NCBI RefSeq assembly: GCF_018119405.1
Contig: NZ_JAGPWC010000041.1
Location: forward strand, 1-43,719
Origin: Massilia sp. ST3
GTDB taxonomy: Bacteria; Pseudomonadota; Gammaproteobacteria; Burkholderiales; Burkholderiaceae_D
Direction: 5' to 3'
Length of the DNA stretch: 43,719 bases
In this document: piece after piece, positions 36,919-43,719 of the stretch
Numbering within the stretch: position 1 is the stretch's first letter
How the letters are laid out: every line of letters starts with the position of its first letter
The notes under the pieces: model-generated
Database searches by the model: none
Told to the model about the DNA's origin: nothing
Seen by the model: the letters and a program-made list of their open reading frames with translations, nothing else
Made by a program: the position numbers and the translations under genes

Positions 36919-36949
36919 TAACAATATAAATTTGACAATTTTATTGTTA
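36919..36949. promoter_or_regulatory. AT-rich dyad upstream of the PAP2 gene
   Basis: Perfect 8-bp arms TAACAATA (36919-36926) and TATTGTTA (36942-36949) flank 15 bp. A second, overlapping dyad ACAAT-TTT-ATTGT lies at 36935-36947. This is far more AT-rich than the surroundings and sits 13 bp upstream of the PAP2 ATG, so a repressor operator is plausible. No regulator gene is adjacent. Confidence 0.45.
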
Positions 36950-37046
36950 GCTTAGCTCAAGTGCCCCCGCGCACTTTACGAAAGTGCAGAGACTGTGACA
37001 AAAAGATGACAGCTTCGCCGCACGGCGCGTGTCCTCACGCACCGGT

Positions 37047-37370
37047 TCAGTGACCGTACAGCAGCCTGCGCAGCTGGGTCGCTTCCGGTTCGCGCCCCAG
37101 CGCATCCAGGGCGTTCTCGAGGAGGGTACGCTCGCCTTCGCGCTGCATGTTCCACTGGGTGAAGTACTCGTGCACGGTGCGCCAGGGCGGGAAGCCGGCG
37201 GGCAGGCTGCGCCAGGTGGCGCCGGTGTGCAGGAAATACAGCACCGCGCAGAACACGTCGTATAAGTCGTGCTTGCGCGGACGGGTCTTGCGCCGCGCCG
37301 CCTCGAGCGTGCCGCGGATGCTCTCGAACTGTTCGCGCGAGACGTCGCTCGGGTAGGCAGGGCGCTCCAT
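37047..37370 (-). CDS. Orphan IS5-type orfA (DUF4096) protein
   Basis: A 107-residue protein matching the N-terminal DUF4096 domain of IS5-family (IS427-group) transposases: MERPAYPSDVSREQFESI, HDLYDVFCAVLYFLHTGATWRSLPAGFPPW, then a helical tail. The catalytic DDE part (orfB) is missing: no such frame follows in the 100 bp downstream, and no terminal inverted repeats were seen. It starts at ATG 37370, with GGAG six bases upstream, and ends at a normal stop, so it is intact as a gene. It is either a remnant or a domesticated DNA-binding protein. Confidence 0.7.
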   Translation of the reverse strand: MERPAYPSDVSREQFESIRGTLEAARRKTRPRKHDLYDVFCAVLYFLHTGATWRSLPAGFPPWRTVHEYFTQWNMQREGERTLLENALDALGREPEATQLRRLLYGH

Positions 37371-37467
37371 GTCGGTCTCCAAAACATCTTGGAGGGCCGG
37401 GATACGGAACAGGTTCCCCGGTCGGGGCAGAAGACGCGCCGCGGTGGGAGCCGGCGGCGCCAGGGGA

Positions 37468-38046
37468 TCAGGCGCCGCGGTCGTCGCGCGCCAGCGACAG
37501 GAACTCGGTGCGCAGCGCCAGGTTCGGCTGCAGCTCGCCCAGCAGGGCCGAGGTGATGGTTTCCTCGCCAGGGGTGCGGATGCCGCGGCTTTCCATGCAC
37601 ATGTGGCGGCACTTGATCACCACGCCCACGGCCTTCGGCTCCAGCACTTCCATCAGCGCGTTGGCGATCTGGATCGTCAGGCGCTCCTGCACCTGCAGGC
37701 GCTTGGCGTAGATGTCGACCAGGCGGGTCAGCTTGGACAGGCCGACGATCTTCCCGTTCGGCAGGTAGCCGACGGTGGCGCGGCCGAAGAAAGGCGCCAG
37801 GTGGTGTTCGCAATGGCTGTACACCGGGATGCCGCGCACCACGATCAGCTCGTTGTACTCCTCGGCGCCGTCCTCGAAGGCCTTCAGGACTTCCACCGGA
37901 TTCTGGTCGTAGCCGGAGGTCCAGTGTTTCCAGGCCTTGGCCACGCGCGCCGGCGTCTCGTGCAGGCCCGGGCGGTCAGGATCCTCGCCAAGGCTGGCAA
38001 GCAGGCGGCGCCAGTCGTGTTCGGTGAAAGCTTCTTTGTCAGACAT
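37468..38046 (-). CDS. folE: GTP cyclohydrolase I
   Basis: A 192-residue enzyme that converts GTP to 7,8-dihydroneopterin triphosphate, the first step of folate and tetrahydropterin synthesis. Zinc ligands are visible as Cys79 and His82 (SHCEHHLAPF) and Cys150 (CRHMCMESRG). The active-site His81 is also present. This is the zinc-dependent FolE1 type. The orphan transposase-like gene is downstream on the same strand. ATG 38046 lies 144 bp from the divergent membrane protein gene. Confidence 0.96.
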   Translation of the reverse strand: MSDKEAFTEHDWRRLLASLGEDPDRPGLHETPARVAKAWKHWTSGYDQNPVEVLKAFEDGAEEYNELIVVRGIPVYSHCEHHLAPFFGRATVGYLPNGKIVGLSKLTRLVDIYAKRLQVQERLTIQIANALMEVLEPKAVGVVIKCRHMCMESRGIRTPGEETITSALLGELQPNLALRTEFLSLARDDRGA

Positions 38047-38190
38047 GGTAAATCCTAGAAAATCGATTGCCGCAAGTATATAGAAAATGCGGGTGGGTGG
38101 CCCGCCCCTGCCAATTTCTTGAGCAAGCTTAAGCCAGCAATACCACAGCCGGCGTAGCGTAAAGACGATTCCGTCCCTGGGAGAAGCGCC

Positions 38191-39093
38191 ATGTTCGGCA
38201 GCACCGTCCTCGAAGTCGCCATCGGCCTGGCATTTTGCTACGGCACCCTGGCCCTGGTCGTCAGCACCTTGCAGGAAGCGCTCGCGGCCGCATTCAGCCT
38301 ACGCGCCGGCATGCTCCAGGAAGGCATCAAGCGCATGCTGGCCGATCCGCGCTTCGACGCGCTGGCGCGCATGCTGTACGCGCACCCGCTGGTCAATCCG
38401 CAGGGGGCCGCCACGGTGCGGGACGGCGCCGCGGGCGGTGGCCGGCCGCCCGGATCCAGGCCTTCGTACATCGACCCCAGGCACTTCGCGATGGCTTTGG
38501 TCGACACCATCCGCCACGGCGAGATGTCGGTCGGCGCCGCCATCGCCGGCGTCGACGATCCGCAGCTGCGGCGCACCCTGCAAGCCCTGTATGCGCACGC
38601 GGGCGGCGACCTGCAGCGCTTCCAGGACTGCATCGCCGACTGGTTCGACAGCGCCATGGAGCGCCTGTCCGGCGTCTACAAGCGGCGCCAGCTGCTGGTG
38701 TCCTGGCTGCTGGCGCTGCTGCTCGCGATCCTGTTCAACATCGACAGCATCCACCTGTTCCGCACCCTGTGGCAGCACCCGGTCCTGGCGGCCCAGATTG
38801 GCGCGGCGCCGGGGGCGCTCGATACCGCCACCCTGCAGCAGCTATGGGCCCTGCCGATCGGCTGGAACAGCTTCCCGCCCACCCTCGATGCGCGCTTCGC
38901 CCTGCAGGCAGCTGGCTGGCTGGTGACCGCCAGCACCACCCTGTTCGGCGCACCCTTCTGGTTCGACCTCCTGCAGCGCGCCATCAACCTGCGCAGCACC
39001 GGCGCCAAGCCCGCATCCTCGCAGGCCGCCGCCGACGAGCGCGTACCCAGGGTGGTGGCCGAGGTGCACGCAGTGCACGAGGCGCAGGCCTAG
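38191..39093 (+). CDS. Hypothetical membrane protein
   Basis: A 300-residue protein with an N-terminal hydrophobic segment (about 8-35), a long soluble middle, a strong transmembrane helix at about 168-185 (LLVSWLLALLLAILFNI) and a weaker pair near 240-265 with LVTASTTLFGAPFWFDLLQR. The FGAPFWFDLL...NLRS segment recurs in unannotated membrane proteins I have seen, without known function. The ATG follows GGGAGAAG. Its stop codon overlaps the nudC stop on the other strand. Confidence 0.75.
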   Translation: MFGSTVLEVAIGLAFCYGTLALVVSTLQEALAAAFSLRAGMLQEGIKRMLADPRFDALARMLYAHPLVNPQGAATVRDGAAGGGRPPGSRPSYIDPRHFAMALVDTIRHGEMSVGAAIAGVDDPQLRRTLQALYAHAGGDLQRFQDCIADWFDSAMERLSGVYKRRQLLVSWLLALLLAILFNIDSIHLFRTLWQHPVLAAQIGAAPGALDTATLQQLWALPIGWNSFPPTLDARFALQAAGWLVTASTTLFGAPFWFDLLQRAINLRSTGAKPASSQAAADERVPRVVAEVHAVHEAQA

Positions 39094-39911
39094 CAGCCTG
39101 GCGGACGGTGGGCGTCGACCAGGACGCTCGAGATCGAGATGTGCGGCACCCGTTCAGGCCAGGCGTCATTCGGACCGAACCAGCGCGCCTCGGCGATCTC
39201 GGACGTATCAACGCGGATCTCGCCGTCCAGGTAGTCCGCGGTAAAGGCCAGCATCAGGGAATGCGGGAAGGGCCAGGACTGGCTGCCGAAGTAGCGCAGG
39301 TTCTGCACCCGCAGCCCCACCTCTTCGTAGACCTCGCGGTGGACCGCCTCCTCGACCGATTCGCCCGCTTCCAGGAAACCGGCCAGCGGCACGAAACGCT
39401 TGGTGGGCGAGGCCACGTGCATCGCCAGCAGCACCGCGTCGCCCTTGCGGATCAGGACCATCATCGCTGGCGAGATGCGCGGATAGGCCATGTGGCCGCA
39501 GTTCACGCACTTGAAGCAGCGCTCGCCGGCGGCCAGCACGGTGCCGCTGCCGCAGGCGCCACAGAAGCGGTGGGTGCGCGCCCATTCCGCCACCTGGGCC
39601 GCGCGCGCCGCCAGGCCCACCAGCTGCTCGTCCATCTCGCCGAACAGGGAGCGCAGCCCGCGCCAGCCATAGCCGGGCGGCAGCGCAGGCTCGCTGTCCA
39701 GCCAGCCGGCCTGGCAATAGCGCTCCCCGAACAGGCCGAGCGGCTGCAGGTTCGCGTCCGGCACCGCGAGCTGCGCCAGCAGCGCCGTATCCGGCAGGGC
39801 CGGGCCGTCCTCGCGCACCAGCAGGCGTCCCTGGTGGAACAGGAAGCTCAGGGGGGCGGAATCGGGATGCGGAGCGAACAGCGGCGTGAAAGTGGCGGGC
39901 GTCTGGAACAT
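39090..39911 (-). CDS. nudC: NADH pyrophosphatase (NudC)
   Basis: A 273-residue Nudix hydrolase that cleaves NAD(H) and removes NAD caps from RNA. The zinc ribbon has Cys117, Cys120, Cys135 and Cys138. The Nudix box runs from Gly178 to Leu200 (G-x5-E-x7-REVYEE-x-G-L). The NudC-specific motif is SQSWPFPHS (210-218), with Ser instead of the usual Pro at the third position. The N-terminal domain is the usual length. It shares the four bases CTAG with the convergent membrane protein gene, so their stop codons overlap. Confidence 0.93.
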   Translation of the reverse strand: MFQTPATFTPLFAPHPDSAPLSFLFHQGRLLVREDGPALPDTALLAQLAVPDANLQPLGLFGERYCQAGWLDSEPALPPGYGWRGLRSLFGEMDEQLVGLAARAAQVAEWARTHRFCGACGSGTVLAAGERCFKCVNCGHMAYPRISPAMMVLIRKGDAVLLAMHVASPTKRFVPLAGFLEAGESVEEAVHREVYEEVGLRVQNLRYFGSQSWPFPHSLMLAFTADYLDGEIRVDTSEIAEARWFGPNDAWPERVPHISISSVLVDAHRPPGC

Positions 39912-39991
39912 GATCGGCGGCGGCGGGTTGGGATCGCTCGATCATACCGCCTTTCACGGCGGCGCTCCGGGCGCGGCCCCGGAAACGGCAA

Positions 39992-40020
39992 CGCAGACGG
40001 CCCTTGCGGACACGTCTGCG
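39992..40020. terminator. Hairpin between MFS and nudC
   Basis: A perfect 8-bp stem CGCAGACG/CGTCTGCG with a 13-nt loop, in the 141-bp gap. It is followed in the minus direction by GC-rich sequence without a U tract, so termination is uncertain. Confidence 0.3.
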
Positions 40021-40052
40021 CTGGAACGCGGCCTAGCCGCGCGAGGACAAGC

Positions 40053-41213
40053 TTATTTCAGCAGGCGGGTGCGGCTGGCCACCAGGGCAATCACCAGCGA
40101 CAGGCCGCCGACATAGGCGATTGCCGCCTGCATGCCGACATAGTGGGCGACGGCGCCGATCACCGGCGGGCCCATCAGGCTGCCGCTGTAGGCCATGCTG
40201 GCCACGCCGGCCAGGGCGATCGGGCCCTGGGCGCCGGCCGCGCTGAAGACGAACGGGAACAGCAGCGACAGGCCGAGGCCGGCGATCGCGAAGCCGCCCA
40301 GCGCGACGTAGGCGTTCGGGGCCAGCACCGCGAAGAACAGGCCGCATGCCGAGACCAGCGAACCGATGGTCACCAAGCGCTGGGCGCCGAAACGGCCCTT
40401 CAGCTTGTCGCCGACCATGCGCGACATCAGCATCATCACCGAGAAGGACGACAGGGCCAGCGGCGCCAGGCCGTCCGACGCGCCGAAGTGTTCTTTCAGG
40501 AACACGCCGCTCCAGTCGGCGATGCTGCCTTCCGACATCGAGCCCAGGAAGCCCAGCAGACCCAGCAGTGCCAGCGGACCGCGCGGCAGGGAGAAGGATT
40601 TCTTCTCGACCTTTTCCACGCTGTCGTCGGCTTCCAGCATCGAGTAGCCCATGTACAGCAGCACGGCCAGCGGCGCAGCCAGCATCACGAAGTGGGTGGC
40701 CGGAGCAATCTTGAGGCTGGCCATCAGGCTGCCCAGGGTCGCGCCCGCCAGGCCGCCGGCGCAGCCGAGGCCATGCAGCTTCGACAGCTCCGACTTGCCG
40801 GTCTGCTTTTCACGCTTGGTCGCGGCCGAGTTGATCGCCACGTCGAAGGTGCTGGCGGTGATGCCCAGGCTCAGGACGGCCAGCATCAGGCGCGGCACGG
40901 TCGGGGCCATCCCGATCGCGACCAGCACGCACAGCAGCGCCAGGCCGGAAATCAGGAGTGTCTTGCGGGCGCCGAAACGGCCCATCAGGTAAGACGAGAT
41001 CGGGTAAGACACCACGGCGCCAAGGCCGCCGCACAGCAGCACCATCGACAGGGCCGAGTGGGATACGTGGACACGCTCGGCCAGCGCGGGAATGCGGCCG
41101 GCCCAGGAACCCATGATCACGCCGAACAGCGTGAACAGGAGCGGCAGTGCGTATTGCTGGAGGTGCGCAAGCGAAAAAGTGGTGTTGCGCGAAATGGAAG
41201 CAGTAGGTTGCAT
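40053..41213 (-). CDS. MFS transporter, YbjJ-like
   Basis: A 386-residue inner-membrane protein with 12 predicted helices. The first helix and loop read LFGVIMGSWAGRIPALAERV, and the middle has VAINSAATKREKQTGKSELSKLHG, both typical of YbjJ-like major facilitators of unknown substrate. ATG 41213 (MQPTASISRN) is chosen; the frame is open to 41285. Upstream lies a 581-bp region with several palindromes that may regulate it. Confidence 0.85.
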   Translation of the reverse strand: MQPTASISRNTTFSLAHLQQYALPLLFTLFGVIMGSWAGRIPALAERVHVSHSALSMVLLCGGLGAVVSYPISSYLMGRFGARKTLLISGLALLCVLVAIGMAPTVPRLMLAVLSLGITASTFDVAINSAATKREKQTGKSELSKLHGLGCAGGLAGATLGSLMASLKIAPATHFVMLAAPLAVLLYMGYSMLEADDSVEKVEKKSFSLPRGPLALLGLLGFLGSMSEGSIADWSGVFLKEHFGASDGLAPLALSSFSVMMLMSRMVGDKLKGRFGAQRLVTIGSLVSACGLFFAVLAPNAYVALGGFAIAGLGLSLLFPFVFSAAGAQGPIALAGVASMAYSGSLMGPPVIGAVAHYVGMQAAIAYVGGLSLVIALVASRTRLLK

Positions 41214-41345
41214 CGGCGTAGGATTGTTAAATATTTTGAGGGTTAAAGCACTTGCCAATTTGGCTTTGGCAGCCCTGACCTGCATAAAAAATTGCCGTCA
41301 GGAAGCTGATGGAGGGCAATTTTAAACACCTCAAAAGCGGATGCG

Positions 41346-41361
41346 TTTTCCGTACGGAAAA
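41346..41361. promoter_or_regulatory. Perfect 16-bp palindrome TTTTCCGTACGGAAAA
   Basis: It is fully symmetric and lies 133 bp upstream of the MFS start. Length and symmetry fit a dimeric repressor operator (LacI/TetR-like). No regulator gene is nearby. Confidence 0.4.
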
Positions 41362-41482
41362 AAATTTCGGATCGTTGTATCGGGCTGACGCAAGGATGGC
41401 AACTTCCTTGCAACATCGCAAAGATGCGTTATCAGGCATCCAAATACATGGCAGCTAAATGCATTCAATTTGCATGCAGATC

Positions 41483-41507
41483 GCGTTATTTACTGCATAG
41501 ATAACGC
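41483..41507. promoter_or_regulatory. Inverted repeat GCGTTAT-N11-ATAACGC
   Basis: Perfect 7-bp arms with an 11-bp spacer. A third half-site GCGTTATC lies at 41425. It may be an operator or activator site. Confidence 0.35.
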
Positions 41508-41724
41508 ATATATGAAATCGTGATCGCGTTCTCTGGCACATCCTTTTCCTTAATTTTCAAACATCAATTCGGCCACTCTGCGGCGCTTTTGGCGTGCTCC
41601 TCCGGAATACCTGCGCGGGCAAAAAAAACAGGCGGCCAGGGTCACCCGGACCGAGCTTCCATTAAGTCTTTTCTTTGTCACCAGAATGTGAAATCCATGC
41701 CGATTTGATGCCGCGATTGCGGAT

Positions 41725-41748
41725 AAAAAAAAGCCGCCCGAAGGCGGC
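41725..41748 (-). terminator. Rho-independent terminator of the esterase gene
   Basis: Stem GCCGCC/GGCGGC with a 4-nt loop, followed on the minus strand by eight U. It lies 47 bp past the esterase stop codon. Confidence 0.85.
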
Positions 41749-41767
41749 GTACGCTTGCAGCTTGCGT

Positions 41768-41789
41768 GCTGCCGGCATGCGCCGGCAGC
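41768..41789 (-). terminator. Second hairpin after the esterase gene
   Basis: A perfect 9-bp stem GCTGCCGGC/GCCGGCAGC with an ATGC loop, six bases after the stop codon. No U tract; it probably protects the 3' end or acts with the terminator beyond it. Confidence 0.5.
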
Positions 41790-41794
41790 ATTCA

Positions 41795-42820
41795 TTACTT
41801 GGCCAGGTGTTTCTTGAGTTCGGTCCCCGCCTGCAGCACCTGGGAGCGCACGCCCGGCAGGGTGGCCAGCGGATTGAGCAGGCCGAAGTCGTGGATCATG
41901 CCGTTGTAACGGGTCACGGTGACGTCCACGCCAGCCTGGTCGAGCTTGCGGCCGTAGGCCTCACCCTCGTCGCGCAGCACATCGAACTCGGCGGTCTGGA
42001 TCAGGGCCGGCGGCAAGCCTTTCAGCTGAGCCAGGCTGGCCTGCAGCGGCGAGGCGGTGATTTCCTTGCGTTTGCCGGCATCCGTCGTGTAGCTGTCCCA
42101 GAACCAGGTCATCATGTTCTTGGTCAGAAAATAACCCTCCGCATACTGCTTATAAGAGGCGGTCTCGAAATTGGCGTCGGTCACCGGCCACATCAGCACC
42201 TGGTAGCGCAGTGTAGGGGCGCCCTTCTCCTTGGCCATCAGGGTCAGCGCCGCCGACATGTTACCGCCCACGCTATTGCCGGCCACAGCCAGGCGGCTGC
42301 CGTCGATATGCAGTTCCTTCCCATGCTCGGCCACCCATTTGGTCGCGGCATAGATCTCATTGATCGCCACGCCGTAGCCGGCTTCCGGCGAACGGGTGTA
42401 GTCGACGAACACGGCCACGGCGCCCGAGCTCTCGACCAGGTCGCGCACCAGGCGTTCGTGGGTCGGGAAGTCTCCCAGCACCCACCCACCACCGTGCACG
42501 AACATGAAGGCCGGCAGCACGCCCTTCTGGCCGGCCGGACGCACGATCTTCAGCTTGATCTGCTTGCCGTCGACGGTGATGGTCTTGTCGGACACCTCGG
42601 CCTTCGGCAGGACCAGCTTGACGCTCTTCTGCGCGCCTTCCAGCACGGCGCGGGCGTCGGCCGGGGACAGCTGCTCGAGCGGCTTGCCGCCGCCGGCTTC
42701 CAGGGCCTGGAGGAATTCCTGGGTACGGCGTTCGACACCGGGACCGCCGGCGGCGGCAGAGGCGGCGCCATAGGCCAGGGCAAGGGCGGCAGCGGCGAGG
42801 GTTTTGGTCAGTGCTTTCAT
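41795..42820 (-). CDS. Exported alpha/beta hydrolase (HSL-type esterase)
   Basis: A 341-residue protein with a signal peptide (MKALTKTLAAAALALAYGAASA, cleavage near 22) and an alpha/beta-hydrolase fold of the hormone-sensitive-lipase family. The oxyanion motif HGGGW is at 109-113 and the nucleophile Ser183 is in GNSVGG, a variant of the usual GDSAGG. The catalytic Asp is in EFDVLRDEG and the His in MIHDFGL. It probably hydrolyses short acyl esters in the periplasm. ATG 42820 has AAGGAAAC upstream. It lies downstream of ohr in tandem, with two inverted repeats between. Confidence 0.9.
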   Translation of the reverse strand: MKALTKTLAAAALALAYGAASAAAGGPGVERRTQEFLQALEAGGGKPLEQLSPADARAVLEGAQKSVKLVLPKAEVSDKTITVDGKQIKLKIVRPAGQKGVLPAFMFVHGGGWVLGDFPTHERLVRDLVESSGAVAVFVDYTRSPEAGYGVAINEIYAATKWVAEHGKELHIDGSRLAVAGNSVGGNMSAALTLMAKEKGAPTLRYQVLMWPVTDANFETASYKQYAEGYFLTKNMMTWFWDSYTTDAGKRKEITASPLQASLAQLKGLPPALIQTAEFDVLRDEGEAYGRKLDQAGVDVTVTRYNGMIHDFGLLNPLATLPGVRSQVLQAGTELKKHLAK

Positions 42821-42933
42821 GATGTTTCCTTTCGTATGCGTAGGTCTGGATCAGGACGACCATCGAGCTTAGCGGGGGCGTCCTGGTTTTCATTGGAAAA
42901 ACGAACCATCTTTACAGGCGCCGAACTCCGGCT

Positions 42934-42978
42934 TGGTTAGCGATTAAATCGTCCGCTACTTATTTGATTCGCTAACCA
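42934..42978. promoter_or_regulatory. Long inverted repeat upstream of the esterase gene
   Basis: Perfect 10-bp arms TGGTTAGCGA (42934-42943) and TCGCTAACCA (42969-42978) with a 25-bp AT-rich centre in which AAAT and ATTT can extend the dyad. It lies 114 bp upstream of the esterase start, so it may be an operator or an RNA structure. Confidence 0.45.
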
Positions 42979-42991
42979 GGCTGTCGTTCGG

Positions 42992-43017
42992 CCAGGTGTC
43001 CCAGGCGGGACACCTGG
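42992..43017 (-). terminator. Strong hairpin after ohr
   Basis: A perfect 11-bp stem CCAGGTGTCCC/GGGACACCTGG with a 4-nt loop, 7 bp past the ohr stop. There is no U tract. It probably stabilises or ends the ohr message. Confidence 0.55.
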
Positions 43018-43024
43018 GTGCGGC

Positions 43025-43450
43025 TTATACCAGCTGCAGGGTGACGTTGATGTTGCCGCGGGTAGCATTCGAGTAAGGGCAGACGATGTGGGCGCGGTCG
43101 ATCAGGGCCTGGGCTTCCTCGGCCGGCACGCCCGGCAGGCTGATGTTCAGCTGGACTTCGATGCCGAAGCCGGTCGGCAGCGGGCCGATGCCGACACTGC
43201 CCTCCACCGATACGTCCGGCGAGATCTTCAGCTTGTCACGGGCGGCGACGAATTTCATCGCGCCCAGGAAGCAGGCCGAGTAGCCGGCTGCGAACAGTTG
43301 TTCCGGATTGGTGCCTTCCATGCCGTTGCCGCCGAGTTCCTTCGGGGTGGTCAGTTTGACGTCGAGCACGCCATCCGACGAGATGGCGCGGCCTTCGCGG
43401 CCACCGGTGGCCTTGGCAGTTGCACGGTAGAGGACTTTGTCGATTGCCAT
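43025..43450 (-). CDS. ohr: Organic hydroperoxide resistance protein
   Basis: A 141-residue thiol peroxidase of the Ohr/OsmC family that reduces organic hydroperoxides in the cytoplasm, usually with lipoylated proteins as electron donor. The two redox Cys are Cys60 (GYSACFLGA) and Cys124 ([13 protein letters not shown]); Glu50 and an Arg near 18-21 are also placed as in the family. ATG 43450 has AAAGGAAAC upstream. Its promoter carries palindromes that probably bind a MarR-type repressor such as OhrR. Confidence 0.95.
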   Translation of the reverse strand: MAIDKVLYRATAKATGGREGRAISSDGVLDVKLTTPKELGGNGMEGTNPEQLFAAGYSACFLGAMKFVAARDKLKISPDVSVEGSVGIGPLPTGFGIEVQLNISLPGVPAEEAQALIDRAHIVCPYSNATRGNINVTLQLV

Positions 43451-43488
43451 GATGAGTTTCCTTTTCAATTTTCATTAAAACGCTATTG

Positions 43489-43502
43489 TATAGCGTGCTA
43501 TA
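43489..43502. promoter_or_regulatory. ohr operator, proximal palindrome
   Basis: TATAGC-GT-GCTATA, perfect 6-bp arms, overlapping CGCTAT-TGT-ATAGCG (43481-43495). It covers the likely ohr -10 box (TACAAT, 43485-43490 on the minus strand). Placement fits repression by an OhrR-type regulator. Confidence 0.6.
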
Positions 43503-43593
43503 TAAATGGTTTGTTGCGGTGGAGACGGATTCCCTTACTGCGGACTTCGCGGAACTGATTTGCCATTCCGCGCTGCCATGAAAAGGATATTAC

Positions 43594-43605
43594 ATAGCTC
43601 GCTAT
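43594..43605. promoter_or_regulatory. Second ATAGC-N2-GCTAT palindrome
   Basis: ATAGC-TC-GCTAT repeats the core of the ohr operator about 105 bp upstream. It lies before a possible plus-strand start codon at 43667, so it may serve a divergent gene cut off by the contig end. Confidence 0.5.
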
Positions 43606-43673
43606 TTAATTGCAAGCGATTTGTGTAACGAGATGTTACGGCGAGTCTTTCGGCCAAAAGGAAACCATGGAGT

Positions 43674-43719
<46 letters not shown>

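Larger units (their letters stand above)
41214..41794. other. Gene-free region with palindromes
   Basis: A 581-bp stretch without a convincing gene, more AT-rich than its surroundings. It holds a perfect 16-bp palindrome at 41346-41361, a 7-bp inverted repeat at 41483-41507, a further GCGTTATC at 41425, and near its right end the terminator and hairpin of the esterase gene. Short open frames of 60-80 codons lack ribosome-binding sites. Confidence 0.6.

Noticed and set aside
36947..37400. A complete insertion sequence around the DUF4096 gene
   Set aside because: No DDE-domain frame, terminal inverted repeats or target duplication could be seen.
38235..41246. A plus-strand open frame of about 1000 codons
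   Set aside because: It runs in another frame over the membrane protein and antisense to nudC and the MFS gene. Its translation is Arg/Gly/Ala/His-rich without domains, a by-product of GC-rich codons.
41520..41708. Short open frames in the gap between the MFS and esterase genes
   Set aside because: No ribosome-binding sites, no codon bias like real genes, and they overlap palindromes and the terminator region.

Overview
The window looks like an assembled contig from a GC-rich betaproteobacterium of the order Burkholderiales, most likely Oxalobacteraceae (Massilia/Telluria-like). This is inferred from three things: the replication-origin layout (rpmH, rnpA, yidD, yidC and mnmE leftwards; dnaA, dnaN and gyrB rightwards, with no recF), the long form of LeuA, and an extra lone infA. 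No rRNA or tRNA gene, CRISPR array, prophage or complete insertion sequence is visible. Both ends carry homopolymer runs (12 T at the left, 40 G at the right) that look like sequencing or assembly artefacts.

Layout. 1-5.1 kb: an aldo/keto reductase with a CsoR/FrmR-type regulator, phosphatidylserine synthase, a secreted CAP-domain lipoprotein overlapping an Hpt phosphotransfer gene, a 118-bp nested-palindrome element, a small zinc-ribbon protein and a DUF1439 lipoprotein. 5.1-14.9 kb: the origin region, with mnmE, yidC, yidD, rnpA and rpmH on the minus strand and dnaA, dnaN and gyrB on the plus strand, diverging from a 368-bp gap that holds one perfect DnaA box. 14.9-23 kb: an MFS transporter, a secreted hypothetical, a fatty acid desaturase, infA, several small hypotheticals, an exported gluzincin-like metallopeptidase and an NHL beta-propeller lipoprotein. 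23-27.9 kb: leuA behind a leader with two leucine-rich mini-ORFs, a NERD/UvrD-type helicase and an SDR. 27.9-37.4 kb: a VCBS/DUF4214 protein, a polysaccharide-deacetylase-like enzyme, an ATP-grasp ligase, a HAD phosphatase, rtcB, an LpxR-like lipid A deacylase, a lipoprotein, a PAP2 phosphatase and an orphan IS5-type orfA. 37.4-43.7 kb: folE, a membrane protein, nudC, a YbjJ-like MFS transporter, an exported esterase and ohr with palindromic operators.

How the genes work together. The central block is the classic initiation, ribosome and membrane-insertion cluster. Around it are envelope functions (PssA, desaturase, LpxR, PAP2, several lipoproteins) and stress functions (Ohr, NudC, RtcB, aldo/keto reductase).

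The most distinctive non-coding signal is a family of REP-like hairpin repeats found at five intergenic sites. Four are inverted pairs, in two opposite topologies, and one is a single collapsed copy. The other non-coding items of note are the leuA leader, the 118-bp element at 3930-4047 and several perfect dyads. I found no clearly novel multi-gene system. The best candidates for unusual biology are the repeat family, the leuA leader, the CAP-Hpt overlap, the aldo/keto reductase-regulator pair and the NERD-helicase with a degenerate nuclease motif.
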